Below are positions 7,836 to 14,955 of a stretch of 64,000 nucleotides of DNA, piece by piece. Source of the DNA: Neptunomonas antarctica (GTDB lineage Bacteria; Pseudomonadota; Gammaproteobacteria; Pseudomonadales; Balneatricaceae). The stretch lies in contig NZ_LJSI01000023.1 in assembly GCF_001305295.1 (NCBI RefSeq), forward strand, positions 1 through 64,000. Reading direction: 5' to 3'. Within the stretch, counting starts at the first letter, position 1; each line of letters opens with the position of its first letter. A model generated the notes under the pieces. The model saw only the letters and a list, made by a program, of their open reading frames with translations. It did no database searches and had not been told where the DNA came from. The position numbers were made by a program, and so were the translations under genes.

Positions 7836-8476
7836 ACCAGCAGCATAACCAAACAATGAGTCAGCAACTCAGCATTCCTGTGGGTTACCTGAAAGACAAT
7901 CTGGGCCGCTTGGTCCCGGTTGAAACCATCGATCCCATCGACATAGAACGCAACGACATGGTGCAGGATCTGGTGACCAAAGCCAAAGAACTGCAACGCG
8001 CCATGCTGCAATTTAAAGTGGATTCCATGGGCGACATCGCGGCACTGGTTGAGCTGTCAGCAGAACGTTACGACATCCGTATCGGTGGAAAAAAAGGCAA
8101 CGTCACCCTTACCACCTTTGACGGACGCTTCAAAATTCAGCGCGCCATCAGTGAATACATCGTCTTTGACGAACGCCTGATCGCCGCCAAAGAGCTAATC
8201 GACCAATGCATCCATCGCTGGGCACAAGGAGCCGGAGTCGAGATTCGCGCCCTGGTAGAACAAGCCTTTCAAGTGGACCGCGAAGGCAAAATCAGCACCG
8301 GCCGCGTACTCGCTCTGCGCCGTATCAAAATTGACGACAAACAATGGCAAAACGCCATGGAAGCGATCGCCGACAGCATCCAGGTTGCGGGCAGTAAAAC
8401 CTACCTGCGCCTCTATGAACGCAGAGGGGATTCCGATCAATTCGAGCCGATCTCGTTAGATCTGGCATCGCTCTAG
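7832..8476 (+). CDS. DUF3164 family early phage protein
   Basis: This 214-residue protein shows the DUF3164 pattern typical of Mu-like early regions: DNLGRLVPVETI near the N-terminus, a helical middle, GGKKGNVTLTTFDGRFKIQ at about 86-105, FDERLIAAKELIDQCIHRW, and a C-terminal LRRIKIDDKQWQNAMEAIADSI followed by YLRLYERR. The biochemical role is not established. Its place among the early genes implies a function in replication or host takeover. Confidence 0.85.
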   Translation: MNQQHNQTMSQQLSIPVGYLKDNLGRLVPVETIDPIDIERNDMVQDLVTKAKELQRAMLQFKVDSMGDIAALVELSAERYDIRIGGKKGNVTLTTFDGRFKIQRAISEYIVFDERLIAAKELIDQCIHRWAQGAGVEIRALVEQAFQVDREGKISTGRVLALRRIKIDDKQWQNAMEAIADSIQVAGSKTYLRLYERRGDSDQFEPISLDLASL

Positions 8477-8484
8477 GAGACTTT

Positions 8485-8736
8485 ATGGCCATTTATGTCA
8501 AACAAGCAGCCATCAATTACGTGGCAGGTAAAGCTCGCCTAACCCAAGGGCAAGCCACGGCTGCCGTAGAGGCTATGCAGAACATGATCGTAGAAGCCTG
8601 CAAGCGTGGCGATGAGTTGCACCTGGATTGTGGAAAGTTTGAAAAGATCCAGAAAGACGGCGTTAACGGCATCGTTTTTCGTCAAACCCAAGACGTTAAG
8701 GAGTATCTCAATGAGCCCGCAAATTCAGGTAAGTGA
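8485..8736 (+). CDS. HU-like DNA-binding protein, short variant
   Basis: The 83-residue protein resembles the helical half of HU/IHF proteins (LTQGQATAAVEAMQNMIVEACKRGDELHLDCGKFEKIQ) but lacks the long beta-arm with the usual RNP motif and ends early. It could be a DNA-bending accessory factor or a derived regulator. The ribosome site is AGGAG before ATG 8485. A second, canonical HU gene follows at 9253. Confidence 0.65.
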   Translation: MAIYVKQAAINYVAGKARLTQGQATAAVEAMQNMIVEACKRGDELHLDCGKFEKIQKDGVNGIVFRQTQDVKEYLNEPANSGK

Positions 8737-8881
8737 GAGCGAAGTGGCCGACGTTATCGCGTGGGCAGAGCAGCACCGTGCCGGTGGAACTACCGACCAT
8801 GAAGATGGAGCCTACGAAGACGGCGTACATGACGCCCTCATGTGGGCGCTCGGCTACATTCAAACACGACCCGACCAATAG
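8711..8881 (+). CDS. Small acidic phage protein
   Basis: A 56-residue product with ATG 8711 and a strong AAGGAG site at 8697-8702. It overlaps the preceding gene by 26 bp in another frame. The protein is acidic and histidine-rich in its middle (HEDGAYEDGVHDALMWALGYI). No function is recognised. The frame can be opened from 8606, but that start lies deep within the previous gene. Confidence 0.6.
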   Translation: MSPQIQVSESEVADVIAWAEQHRAGGTTDHEDGAYEDGVHDALMWALGYIQTRPDQ

Positions 8882-8890
8882 GAGCACAGC

Positions 8891-9145
8891 ATGGCAAAGC
8901 AAAAGATAGTGGATCGAGATGCCGTAGCGCGATTCATCCGTGCCCATAACGAAAACATGACCAGCGACAGTATGGCGAAAGCGCTGGGCATATCACCGTC
9001 GATGATCACGCGGGTAAGGAGCCAGATCGGGATTAAATCACCGCGCATGGAGGCCCGGCGTAACTCCACAAAAGACAGTGATGAAATGATAGCCAGCGCC
9101 ATGTCCGGACGCATGAGCCTGGATGGATTACGTCACCCCTGGTAG
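8891..9145 (+). CDS. Small helix-turn-helix protein
   Basis: An 84-residue product preceded by AGGAG. Residues about 22-45 (MTSDSMAKALGISPSMITRVRSQIG) form a clear helix-turn-helix of the kind that senses specific DNA. The remainder is basic and then flexible. Probably an early regulator; the target is unknown. The 107-bp gap after it shows no gene. Confidence 0.65.
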   Translation: MAKQKIVDRDAVARFIRAHNENMTSDSMAKALGISPSMITRVRSQIGIKSPRMEARRNSTKDSDEMIASAMSGRMSLDGLRHPW

Positions 9146-9252
9146 ATACCACGATATAACCCCGCGAAACGCCCACACCTTAACGGGACGGGCGTCTATC
9201 CAGCGTGGCAACTGGGTACTGATGAGCAGCCACTAAAACCAAAGGAAATACC

Positions 9253-9543
9253 ATGAATAAGTCTGAATTGATTGAAGCAGTAACCAGCAAAATGAAAATT
9301 GAGCACGACCGCGTCGTCAACAAAGCGGATGTTGAAGCGCTGTTAAATAGTCTTACCTCAGTGACAAAAACAGCGTTAGTAGCAGGTGATGAGGTAACTC
9401 TAATAGGCTTAGGAAAATTCAGCACCGGCCATCGTGCAGCCCGCACGGGCCGTAACCCTCAAACGGGCGCGCCTTTGGATATTGCAGCAGCCACAACCGC
9501 CAAGTTTACACCGGCCAAAGCGTTGAAAGACGCCCTCAACTAA
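9253..9543 (+). CDS. Phage-encoded HU-family nucleoid protein
   Basis: This 96-residue protein is a full HU/IHF-family member: MNKSELIEAV start, LTSVTKTALVAGDEVTLIGLGKFSTGHRAARTGRNPQTG with the conserved arm and proline, and KFTPAKALKDALN end. HU family proteins bend DNA, and host HU and IHF assist Mu transpososome assembly. A phage copy could supply or replace this function. AAAGGAAAT precedes ATG 9253. It is followed by an inverted repeat at 9562-9586. Confidence 0.9.
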   Translation: MNKSELIEAVTSKMKIEHDRVVNKADVEALLNSLTSVTKTALVAGDEVTLIGLGKFSTGHRAARTGRNPQTGAPLDIAAATTAKFTPAKALKDALN

Positions 9544-9561
9544 CCACACGAAAACGATTAC

Positions 9562-9586
9562 CAGTGGTCGCCCAGCGCGACCACTG
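9562..9586 (+). terminator. Hairpin after the HU gene
   Basis: A perfect 10-bp stem (9562-9571 with 9577-9586) with a 5-nt loop. Only a short T-rich stretch follows (CTGTTT), so termination is probably partial. Confidence 0.5.
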
Positions 9587-9604
9587 CTGTTTAGAGACCA
9601 TTCT

Positions 9605-9913
9605 ATGAAAAAAGAACTCACGCCCTACCAAAAGAAATTAGCTCGCAATAGACAGCGCCGTAAACGTGCACGTGATATCGCACATAAGGCGGCGGTTGGG
9701 GCGCATACCATCGACCTTAAATTCGAGATGTATCGCGGCACGGGTGAGGCGCTGGAGTATCTGCGCAAAGAGGGCAATTTCGAAGAAGTTGAAGAAGTCA
9801 TCACGCTTCTGATACACGGCGCTTATTTATTATCTCAGCGTGACCCGTCACGCCTACAAGAACTATACAGCGTGACAAGTCACGCACAAGCGGAGCCAAC
9901 AAATGATCACTAA
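9605..9913 (+). CDS. Small basic early protein of unknown function
   Basis: A 102-residue protein with a very basic N-terminus (KKLARNRQRRKRARDIAHKAA), suggesting nucleic-acid binding, followed by a helical acidic segment. No family is recognised. Its stop overlaps the next gene by 11 bp. The ribosome site is weak, so the exact start is less certain. Confidence 0.55.
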   Translation: MKKELTPYQKKLARNRQRRKRARDIAHKAAVGAHTIDLKFEMYRGTGEALEYLRKEGNFEEVEEVITLLIHGAYLLSQRDPSRLQELYSVTSHAQAEPTNDH

Positions 9914-10331
9914 AGAGCAATGGGACAAGATAGAAAACGACTTAACCGGCATGTTTGCATCGGTTAAATTTCAGTATGGCGAGCATGTGTTGAATGTAGC
10001 TAGAGTAAGAACTGGCGAAGCCAAGCATGAGCTGATGGTTTACGTGGATGGCTATATTAAAGGCCCGTGGCATATACCCGACCATAAAGACTTTTTGCCC
10101 GTGATTAAAGACGTATGGCGCATCCGTAAGAAGGCACAGTTCTCACCTCAAAGGAAAGCAAAAATGATTAAGAGCTTGGGTAAGCGATTAGCTAAATCAA
10201 CCTTTGGATATATGGATAAAGTGACAATCTACTACAGGCCCGATTTCACCACGGCTAAATCACTGGTGCGTCAGTATAAAAAGCTGGAAGGGTTAACGTT
10301 GATTGAGCGGGAGGAAGTTGCCGCGCCTTAA
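9903..10331 (+). CDS. Conserved-looking phage protein of unknown function
   Basis: A 142-residue soluble protein. The N-terminal half is a mixed alpha/beta segment with VYVDGYIKGPWHIPDHKDFLP; the C-terminal half is basic (KAKMIKSLGKRLAKSTFGY). I cannot place it in a named family. The stop codon lies inside the terminator hairpin at 10320-10346, so it is the last gene of this early block. Confidence 0.6.
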   Translation: MITKEQWDKIENDLTGMFASVKFQYGEHVLNVARVRTGEAKHELMVYVDGYIKGPWHIPDHKDFLPVIKDVWRIRKKAQFSPQRKAKMIKSLGKRLAKSTFGYMDKVTIYYRPDFTTAKSLVRQYKKLEGLTLIEREEVAAP

Positions 10332-10346
10332 AGGCGCGGGCTTTTT
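10320..10346 (+). terminator. Intrinsic terminator of the early block
   Basis: CCGCGCCTT pairs with AAGGCGCGG around a 2-nt core and is followed by GC and five T. The stem overlaps the stop of the gene at 9903-10331. A second hairpin (10377-10404, GTTG/TTGCTT with AAGCAA/CAAC) lies in the leader before gemA. Confidence 0.75.
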
Positions 10347-10460
10347 ACCCCACCGGGCACGATCCGTGTGCAGCCGGTTGTTGCTTCGGGATCAAGCAAT
10401 CAACTTAACCAACGTTCTCGCAGATAACCATAGGAAAAATTCCTAAAAGGAGTCTTTTTA

Positions 10461-10886
10461 ATGACTGATAAACGCGACACCCTACCCACCAAAGATAACC
10501 GTAAAGCCATAACAGCACGCATCCACATCGCCAAAAAAGAGCTAGGGCTGGATGACGAAACCTATCGCGCTATGCTCCAACAAGTGACCAAACATAGCAG
10601 CTGCGCCGACATGCACATTAGCGAGCTGTACCGGGTGATGGAGCACCTTAAAAAGCTCGGTTATAAACCCGCTACGCGTAAATTTGGCAAGCGGCCTAAC
10701 CCTGCTAAAGACAAAGCGGCGCTCATGGGAAAAGTAGAAGCGCTATTAGCAGACAGTAAGCTGCACTGGAACTATGCGCACGCTATGGCCCAGCGAATGT
10801 TTAGCGTAGCCAAAGTAGACTGGCTGGATAAAGATCAACTCTGGCGCTTAGTCGGCGCGTTAGAAAAAGCCGCTAAGCGTTCGTAA
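10461..10886 (+). CDS. gemA: GemA-like regulatory protein (Mu gp16 family, DUF1018)
   Basis: In Mu, GemA modulates host gene expression and DNA topology during early infection. This 141-residue protein carries the family core: RKAITARIHIAKKELGLDDETYRAMLQQVT at about 14-43, an IHIAK helix, and the C-terminal WLDKDQLWRLVGALE. AAAAGGAG precedes ATG 10461. It lies immediately before the mor region, as in Mu. A stem-loop without T run (10893-10900/10907-10914) follows. Confidence 0.85.
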   Translation: MTDKRDTLPTKDNRKAITARIHIAKKELGLDDETYRAMLQQVTKHSSCADMHISELYRVMEHLKKLGYKPATRKFGKRPNPAKDKAALMGKVEALLADSKLHWNYAHAMAQRMFSVAKVDWLDKDQLWRLVGALEKAAKRS

Positions 10887-10929
10887 TTACCGGCTGTGCT
10901 CTAATCAGCACAGCAAATCCCTATCGAAT

Positions 10930-10957
10930 TTTAGAAAAGTAAACGGCATACTATAAA
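10930..10957 (+). promoter_or_regulatory. Candidate promoter for the 10999 membrane-protein gene
   Basis: TTTAGA (10930-10935) and TATAAA (10952-10957) are spaced by 16 bp and lie 41 bp before the next ATG. The -10 is 5/6 to consensus and the -35 is 4/6. An independent promoter would allow expression from the lysogen. Confidence 0.4.
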
Positions 10958-10998
10958 CGGATACTGTCATTAACGTTTTGATCTCAAGGATCAGAGAT

Positions 10999-11454
10999 AT
11001 GAAAAGCCCTATCACTGCATTATTTAAAATAATCGCAGCCATTGTTGCAATTTTAGTCATCACATTCCTGGTTGTTATAAGTATTATAACTGTTCAGGAC
11101 TACTATGCCGATTTTCAAAAAGAACGTGAGCTGGTCGCACAAAAAGAAGCGGATCAGTGTCGCTCAGATATAAGCTGCTGGGCTGATAAAGAATCGGTCA
11201 TGGCCACGCTGCTCTGTATGAAAAATATAGAATTGTTTGCTAAATATGATTACCGCTGGTCAGATTCACGCTCCAGGATAGTATTGTCGCGTCACACCTG
11301 GGCTAATCAAGAGGAGGGCCTAGTCCGATATTTTGGCGATAGCTTGCAACTTCAAAACGGTTTTGGTGCGTGGCAGAACTATATTTATTCATGTGATTTT
11401 GACCCCACTGAGCAAAAAGTCGTTGATATAGGAGCGGAGCCGGGGCGTTTGTAA
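10999..11454 (+). CDS. Single-pass membrane protein, likely phage cargo
   Basis: The 151-residue product has one strong transmembrane helix at about residues 10-33 (IIAAIVAILVITFLVVISII) and a larger domain after it with five cysteines (positions near 54, 60, 73 and toward the end), so the bulk is probably periplasmic with disulfides. It is not part of the Mu core set and lies between gemA and mor. Base composition is more AT-rich than its neighbours. Such inserted genes are often lysogenic-conversion factors; the function is unknown. AAGG precedes ATG 10999. Confidence 0.65.
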   Translation: MKSPITALFKIIAAIVAILVITFLVVISIITVQDYYADFQKERELVAQKEADQCRSDISCWADKESVMATLLCMKNIELFAKYDYRWSDSRSRIVLSRHTWANQEEGLVRYFGDSLQLQNGFGAWQNYIYSCDFDPTEQKVVDIGAEPGRL

Positions 11455-11555
11455 AATATTAATCCCGTAGTGCCAAAAACCCCGCTAACAAATAACATTT
11501 TTTTCTAACGCACCGCCCCCTTACACTGAACAGCATCACCCTTGAGGCTGTTCTT

Positions 11556-11999
11556 ATGACCACTCAAATCGCACAACTGCAGAGCCTGCTGCCCGACTCG
11601 ATACACGAAGTCGCGGCAGTCATTGGCATGCCTGCTACGTTGCGTCTGGTCGAACGTTTTGGCGGCACGACGCTGCCACTACCTCGGGGTGATAACATCA
11701 TTGGGCGTGCGTCGTTGGCGGTGTTAGCTAAACAGATTGGCGATGATGATGCGCAAAAGCTGGCACACCACTGCGCCGGTGAGCCCTTGTATATTCCCCG
11801 TTGTGACGTTGCTTTACGCCGCCTGCGTGATTTATCCATTTGTGATCAGTTTGCGGGTGCCGTGCGCACCGGCAAAACAGCGATTAAGGTCGTCGCTGAA
11901 CTAGCGCTCGCTAACAAACTCACCGACCGCTGGATCTGGAAAATAGTAAAAGAAACGCCGCCTGACTCTTCACCGACCACGCCTGATCTATTTCACTGA
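11556..11999 (+). CDS. mor: Mor/C-family transcription activator
   Basis: Mor and C are Mu proteins that bind as dimers and recruit RNA polymerase to middle and late promoters. This 147-residue protein fits the family: a dimerisation region with FGGTTLPLPRG (about 35-48), then a C-terminal helix-turn-helix (ICDQFAGAVRTGKTAIKVVAELALANKLTDRWIWKIVK). No second Mor/C gene is seen, so one activator may control all late genes. A recurrent motif starts 17 bp after its stop. Confidence 0.85.
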   Translation: MTTQIAQLQSLLPDSIHEVAAVIGMPATLRLVERFGGTTLPLPRGDNIIGRASLAVLAKQIGDDDAQKLAHHCAGEPLYIPRCDVALRRLRDLSICDQFAGAVRTGKTAIKVVAELALANKLTDRWIWKIVKETPPDSSPTTPDLFH

Positions 12000-12015
12000 T
12001 CCATTTACCACTAGC

Positions 12016-12059
12016 CACTGAACCTCTTCCTCTAATCCCCTAGCGCCTCCCTTTATACA
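12016..12059 (+). promoter_or_regulatory. Candidate late promoter ahead of the lysis genes
   Basis: The segment at 12016-12039 shares nearly all of its bases with 21571-21594 and clearly resembles 36176-36199 (core CTGAACCYCTTCC, then TAATCCC or TAAGCCC). A -10-like TATACA lies at 12054-12059. It is placed as Plys is in Mu, between the activator gene and the holin. It is inferred to be an activator-dependent late promoter. Confidence 0.6.
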
Positions 12060-12118
12060 CTGCTGACATCACCACTATTGATCTGTGATTTTTTAACAGT
12101 TTTATAAGGAATATCAGT

Positions 12119-12403
12119 ATGTTTGAAATCCGGTTGCCGCGTTTGTTTTTTTGGCTCTTGATCACCGTAGCGCTGACGTTAGCGGTGGCGTATCTAGCCC
12201 CGTATCAGCTCACCGTTACGCTGTATAAAATCAGTTTGGTATCGCTGGCAGCCGTGCTGGGATATTGGATCGACCGTGCGGTATTTCCGTATGCACGGCC
12301 ACATCAATTGATGAGCAGCAAGGATGTCGCAGGAGACTGCGCCACCATTAGGCGGGTTATTTTGATGTCCGCGATTATCATTGCCATTGCGTTGGGTGCA
12401 TAA
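12119..12403 (+). CDS. Putative holin
   Basis: A 94-residue hydrophobic protein with two to three membrane segments (about 8-27, 36-52 and 80-94) separated by a short charged loop. It begins the lysis cassette directly upstream of a muramidase, which is where Mu-like phages place their holin. Holins form inner-membrane holes that time lysis. The family is inferred from topology and position, including the FEIRLPRLFFWLL start common to this holin group. TAAGGA precedes ATG 12119. Confidence 0.75.
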   Translation: MFEIRLPRLFFWLLITVALTLAVAYLAPYQLTVTLYKISLVSLAAVLGYWIDRAVFPYARPHQLMSSKDVAGDCATIRRVILMSAIIIAIALGA

Positions 12404-12404
12404 C

Positions 12405-13049
12405 ATGAAGCCATTCGCGGTAGTTGTGGCCGCTCTTATGCTGTTTTGGATACTGCTGATGGCTAGCTGTTCGGCTGCATTAGCCGCCGGTATTCCGCAT
12501 GAGTCCAACCGCTACCGTAACGATTTAACCCGCCAGGCTCGGTTGATATGGGGCATTGATGCCCCTATTGCCGTGATGGCGGCACAAGTTCACCAAGAGA
12601 GCGCCTGGGATAAGAGCGCCGTGAGTGCCGTCGGGGCAACAGGACTTGCCCAATTTATGCCGGCCACTGCCCGTTGGATTCCGGTAATCGATAGCCAACT
12701 GAGCAACCCTCAACCGACCAACCCCACCTGGGCGCTGCGTGCGCTCGCCCGCTATGATTTTTGGCTGTATTCCCGCTTACGTGCCGATACCCACTGTGAC
12801 CGCTGGGCTATGACATTAAGCGCCTATAACGGCGGTTTAGGCTGGGTGCTGCGTGATAAAAAAGCCGCTAACGCGGCCGGTGATAGCCGCTGGCTGTGGT
12901 GGGATAACGTCGAAAAGTACAACGCCGGACGAAAGAACGATTCGTTCTTAGAGAACCGTGGCTATCCACGCCGCATCCTTCTTATGCTAATGCCTCGTTA
13001 TCAGCAGGCGGGATGGGGCCAGGGGATACAGTGTGGAGGTACATTATGA
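12405..13049 (+). CDS. Lytic transglycosylase endolysin (SLT domain)
   Basis: The 214-residue enzyme should cleave peptidoglycan between MurNAc and GlcNAc for host lysis. The SLT fold is visible: catalytic Glu65 in VHQESAWD, GATGLAQFMPATA (about 77-89) and SAYNGG. The N-terminus is a hydrophobic signal segment (about 4-29) ending AALAA, so it may use Sec export or be retained as a signal-arrest endolysin; MASC at 19-22 is a weak lipobox-like alternative. Its start is 2 bp from the holin stop, and its stop overlaps the Rz gene. Confidence 0.85.
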   Translation: MKPFAVVVAALMLFWILLMASCSAALAAGIPHESNRYRNDLTRQARLIWGIDAPIAVMAAQVHQESAWDKSAVSAVGATGLAQFMPATARWIPVIDSQLSNPQPTNPTWALRALARYDFWLYSRLRADTHCDRWAMTLSAYNGGLGWVLRDKKAANAAGDSRWLWWDNVEKYNAGRKNDSFLENRGYPRRILLMLMPRYQQAGWGQGIQCGGTL

Positions 13050-13639
13050 CGCTTAAAAATCAGTTATTCAGTTCACTTTTTATCGTGTTTTTCTGCTCTG
13101 TCGGCGGTTATTTTTATGGCCTGCGCGCTGCGAATGAGGCCCACGAGGCCCAGCAATCCAAAGCCATGGCCGCCGTAGAGCAGACCCTACGCACCTACTA
13201 CGAACAGCAGCTAGCCACTGCCAATAACAGTGTGGCAACACTGCGCCAGGAAAAATCCGCACTGGCAAAAGCCGCCAGCGAACTAGAAAAGAGGATTGCC
13301 CATGTATCGCGCCCTGATTGCCCTATCACTCGTGGTTTTGTCGGGCTGTACAACCGCGCCATCGGTGCAGATTTGCCCCCCTCTGATCATGCCACCGGCG
13401 CTGATCGAGCGGCCAGCACCGCCGTTACCCCTGCATCATCAGCCCCTCAACAAAAGCAAGACACCACCGTTAGCGATGTTAACCAGCAAGACATCCTGCG
13501 CCATGTTGTTAACTACGGCCAGCGCTGCCAATCGCTTGAAGCGCAGTTAATCCAACTGATCGAATATGAAGAGACAGTGTATGAATCACGAAGACCAACT
13601 GGAGCTAGCCACCCAGAACATACAGGCCGCGACCGATGA
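13046..13639 (+). CDS. Rz: Rz-like inner-membrane spanin
   Basis: The 197-residue protein has an N-terminal transmembrane anchor (about 8-27, FSSLFIVFFCSVGGYFYGL), a long helical/coiled-coil periplasmic stretch (EQTLRTYYEQQLATANNSVATLRQEK), and a C-terminal part with two cysteines. With the embedded Rz1 it should form the spanin bridge that fuses inner and outer membranes at lysis. Start ATG 13046 overlaps the endolysin stop (ATGA). Confidence 0.8.
   Translation: MTLKNQLFSSLFIVFFCSVGGYFYGLRAANEAHEAQQSKAMAAVEQTLRTYYEQQLATANNSVATLRQEKSALAKAASELEKRIAHVSRPDCPITRGFVGLYNRAIGADLPPSDHATGADRAASTAVTPASSAPQQKQDTTVSDVNQQDILRHVVNYGQRCQSLEAQLIQLIEYEETVYESRRPTGASHPEHTGRDR
13302..13550 (+). CDS. Rz1: Rz1-like outer-membrane spanin lipoprotein, embedded in Rz
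   Basis: An 82-residue product lies wholly inside the Rz gene in another frame. It has a lipoprotein signal with lipobox LSGC (Cys16 region) and a proline-rich mature part (CPPLIMPPALIERPAPPLPL), both hallmarks of Rz1. AGAGG precedes ATG 13302. The nested arrangement is the classic lambda-type spanin architecture. The C-terminal half is longer than usual and may be unimportant read-through of the overlapping frame. Confidence 0.8.
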   Translation: MYRALIALSLVVLSGCTTAPSVQICPPLIMPPALIERPAPPLPLHHQPLNKSKTPPLAMLTSKTSCAMLLTTASAANRLKRS

Positions 13640-13802
13640 CCGTGTCGCCTCTATTTGTAAACGCCTGCCTAAAGGCGAATCGGCCACCCATTGTGTTGAT
13701 TGCGGGTTAAGTATTGCCCAGGCCCGTCGTGATGCATTGCCCGGCGTGCAGCACTGTATTAGCTGTCAGGAGATAGAGGATCAGCATGGAACTCATCGCT
13801 AA
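13581..13802 (+). CDS. TraR/DksA-type zinc-finger protein
   Basis: A 73-residue protein with a C4 zinc finger (CVDCGLSI then CISCQEIE) preceded by a helical hairpin, as in TraR/DksA proteins. TraR-like proteins bind the RNA polymerase secondary channel and alter promoter choice without needing ppGpp. This copy is common just after the spanin genes in Mu-like phages. ATG 13581 is chosen (MNHEDQ); it overlaps the end of Rz and the start of the next gene. Confidence 0.8.
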   Translation: MNHEDQLELATQNIQAATDDRVASICKRLPKGESATHCVDCGLSIAQARRDALPGVQHCISCQEIEDQHGTHR

Positions 13803-14085
13803 ATACTGGGCACCGTTGTGGGCCACTATCACCACCATCGCCATGGTGATTATGGCGTTATTGGCCAAAACCTACGCTAAGCGAGAATCGGTCGACACCT
13901 TACACAGCGAGATAAAGCGCCTAGATCAGCGCTTGGATGATCTACCCAGCGAGCGAGAGCTGCACCGCTTGCAGCTGGAGATTAGCGAATTAAGGGGAGC
14001 CATTCTCGCCTTAAATTCTGAGCTGCCACAAGTGCGGCGCTTGGCTGATCTGTTGTTAGAAAACGAACTGAAGGAGCGCTCGTGA
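13786..14085 (+). CDS. DUF2730 family protein (Mu gp25-like)
   Basis: A 99-residue protein with one N-terminal membrane helix (about 8-28) and a long coiled coil (40-90, heptads in RLDQRLDDLPSERELHRLQLEISELRGAI). It matches the DUF2730 architecture found between lysis genes and terminase in Mu-like phages. The role is unknown. Confidence 0.75.
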   Translation: MELIAKYWAPLWATITTIAMVIMALLAKTYAKRESVDTLHSEIKRLDQRLDDLPSERELHRLQLEISELRGAILALNSELPQVRRLADLLLENELKERS

Positions 14086-14369
14086 TGCGTCAAATGTTGG
14101 ATGAAGACCAGCGCCTGGTAATTCTGCGCGGGTTATTAGACTTTGGCGGTAATGCCAATGAGTCGGTTATACAGTCGTGCCTTGATGCCTACGGCCACCG
14201 GATCAGCCGCGATACGGTGCGTACCCACATGAAGTGGTTAGAAGAGCAAGGGCTGGTGCGTATTGATGATGTAGCCGGTTGTTATGTCGGCACGCTTACC
14301 GCACGTGGACAAGATGCCAGTGAAGGTCGTGCCGCCGTGCCGGGCGTTAAAAAGCCACGGGCACGCTGA
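14085..14369 (+). CDS. Winged-helix protein (Mu gp26-like)
   Basis: A 94-residue ArsR-like winged helix: LRGLLDFGGNANESVIQSCLDAYGHRISRDTVRTHMKWLEEQGLVRIDD, then a wing and basic tail. It occupies the gp26 position immediately before the small terminase gene. AAGGAG at 14071-14076 could serve ATG 14085 or the GTG at 14082; the ATG has better spacing. Function unknown; it may be a structural adaptor or regulator. Confidence 0.75.
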   Translation: MRQMLDEDQRLVILRGLLDFGGNANESVIQSCLDAYGHRISRDTVRTHMKWLEEQGLVRIDDVAGCYVGTLTARGQDASEGRAAVPGVKKPRAR

Positions 14370-14370
14370 T

Positions 14371-14955
14371 ATGACACATAACAGCGCTGATAAAAGAACC
14401 CGAGGCCGTCGCTCTAAAATTGACCTGTTGCCCGAAGATATAAAACGTGAACTCAACGCCATGCTGCGTGATGGGCGCTTACAGCAGCAAGAGATTCTGG
14501 ACCTGGTTAATGTGCAGATTGAAGAAGCGGGCTTATCGAAAACCGCCAAGCTGTCTCGCTCCGGCCTCAACCGCTACGCCTCACGTATGGAAGAAGTGGG
14601 TGCAAAGATTCGCCAGGCCCGCGAAGTAGCTGAGGTGTGGACGGCCAAACTCGGCGACCAGCCCACATCAGAAGTCGGCAAACTGCTGCAAGAAGTCGTG
14701 CGCACCATGGCGTTTGAAACCGGTATGGCCATGAGTGAATCCGGCGACCCGGTCGAGCCTAAAGCCCTAAGCCAATTAGCCTTGGCTATTCAGCGAGTCG
14801 AGCAAGCCGCGATGGCCAGCCATAAGCGCGAGAAAGAGATTCGCACCGCCTTTGCCGCCGAAGCCGCAAAAATGGTGGACGAGGTGGCCACCTCTCAAGG
14901 TTTGACTCGCGAAGGAGTTAAAGCGATTAAGGCGCAGATTTTGGGGATTGTGTGA
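14371..14955 (+). CDS. Small terminase subunit (DUF3486, Mu gp27)
   Basis: The 194-residue protein is basic at its N-terminus (RTRGRRSKIDLLPEDIKRELNAMLRDG) with a helix-turn-helix region for DNA recognition, followed by long helices for oligomerisation. It pairs with the large subunit to start headful packaging of prophage DNA with flanking host DNA. ATG 14371 lies just past the preceding stop. The stop overlaps the large subunit start. Confidence 0.85.
   Translation: MTHNSADKRTRGRRSKIDLLPEDIKRELNAMLRDGRLQQQEILDLVNVQIEEAGLSKTAKLSRSGLNRYASRMEEVGAKIRQAREVAEVWTAKLGDQPTSEVGKLLQEVVRTMAFETGMAMSESGDPVEPKALSQLALAIQRVEQAAMASHKREKEIRTAFAAEAAKMVDEVATSQGLTREGVKAIKAQILGIV

Noticed and set aside
8606..8710. 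Longer start for the 56-residue gene at 8711
   Set aside because: The extension lies within the HU-like gene, while 8711 has a strong AAGGAG site.
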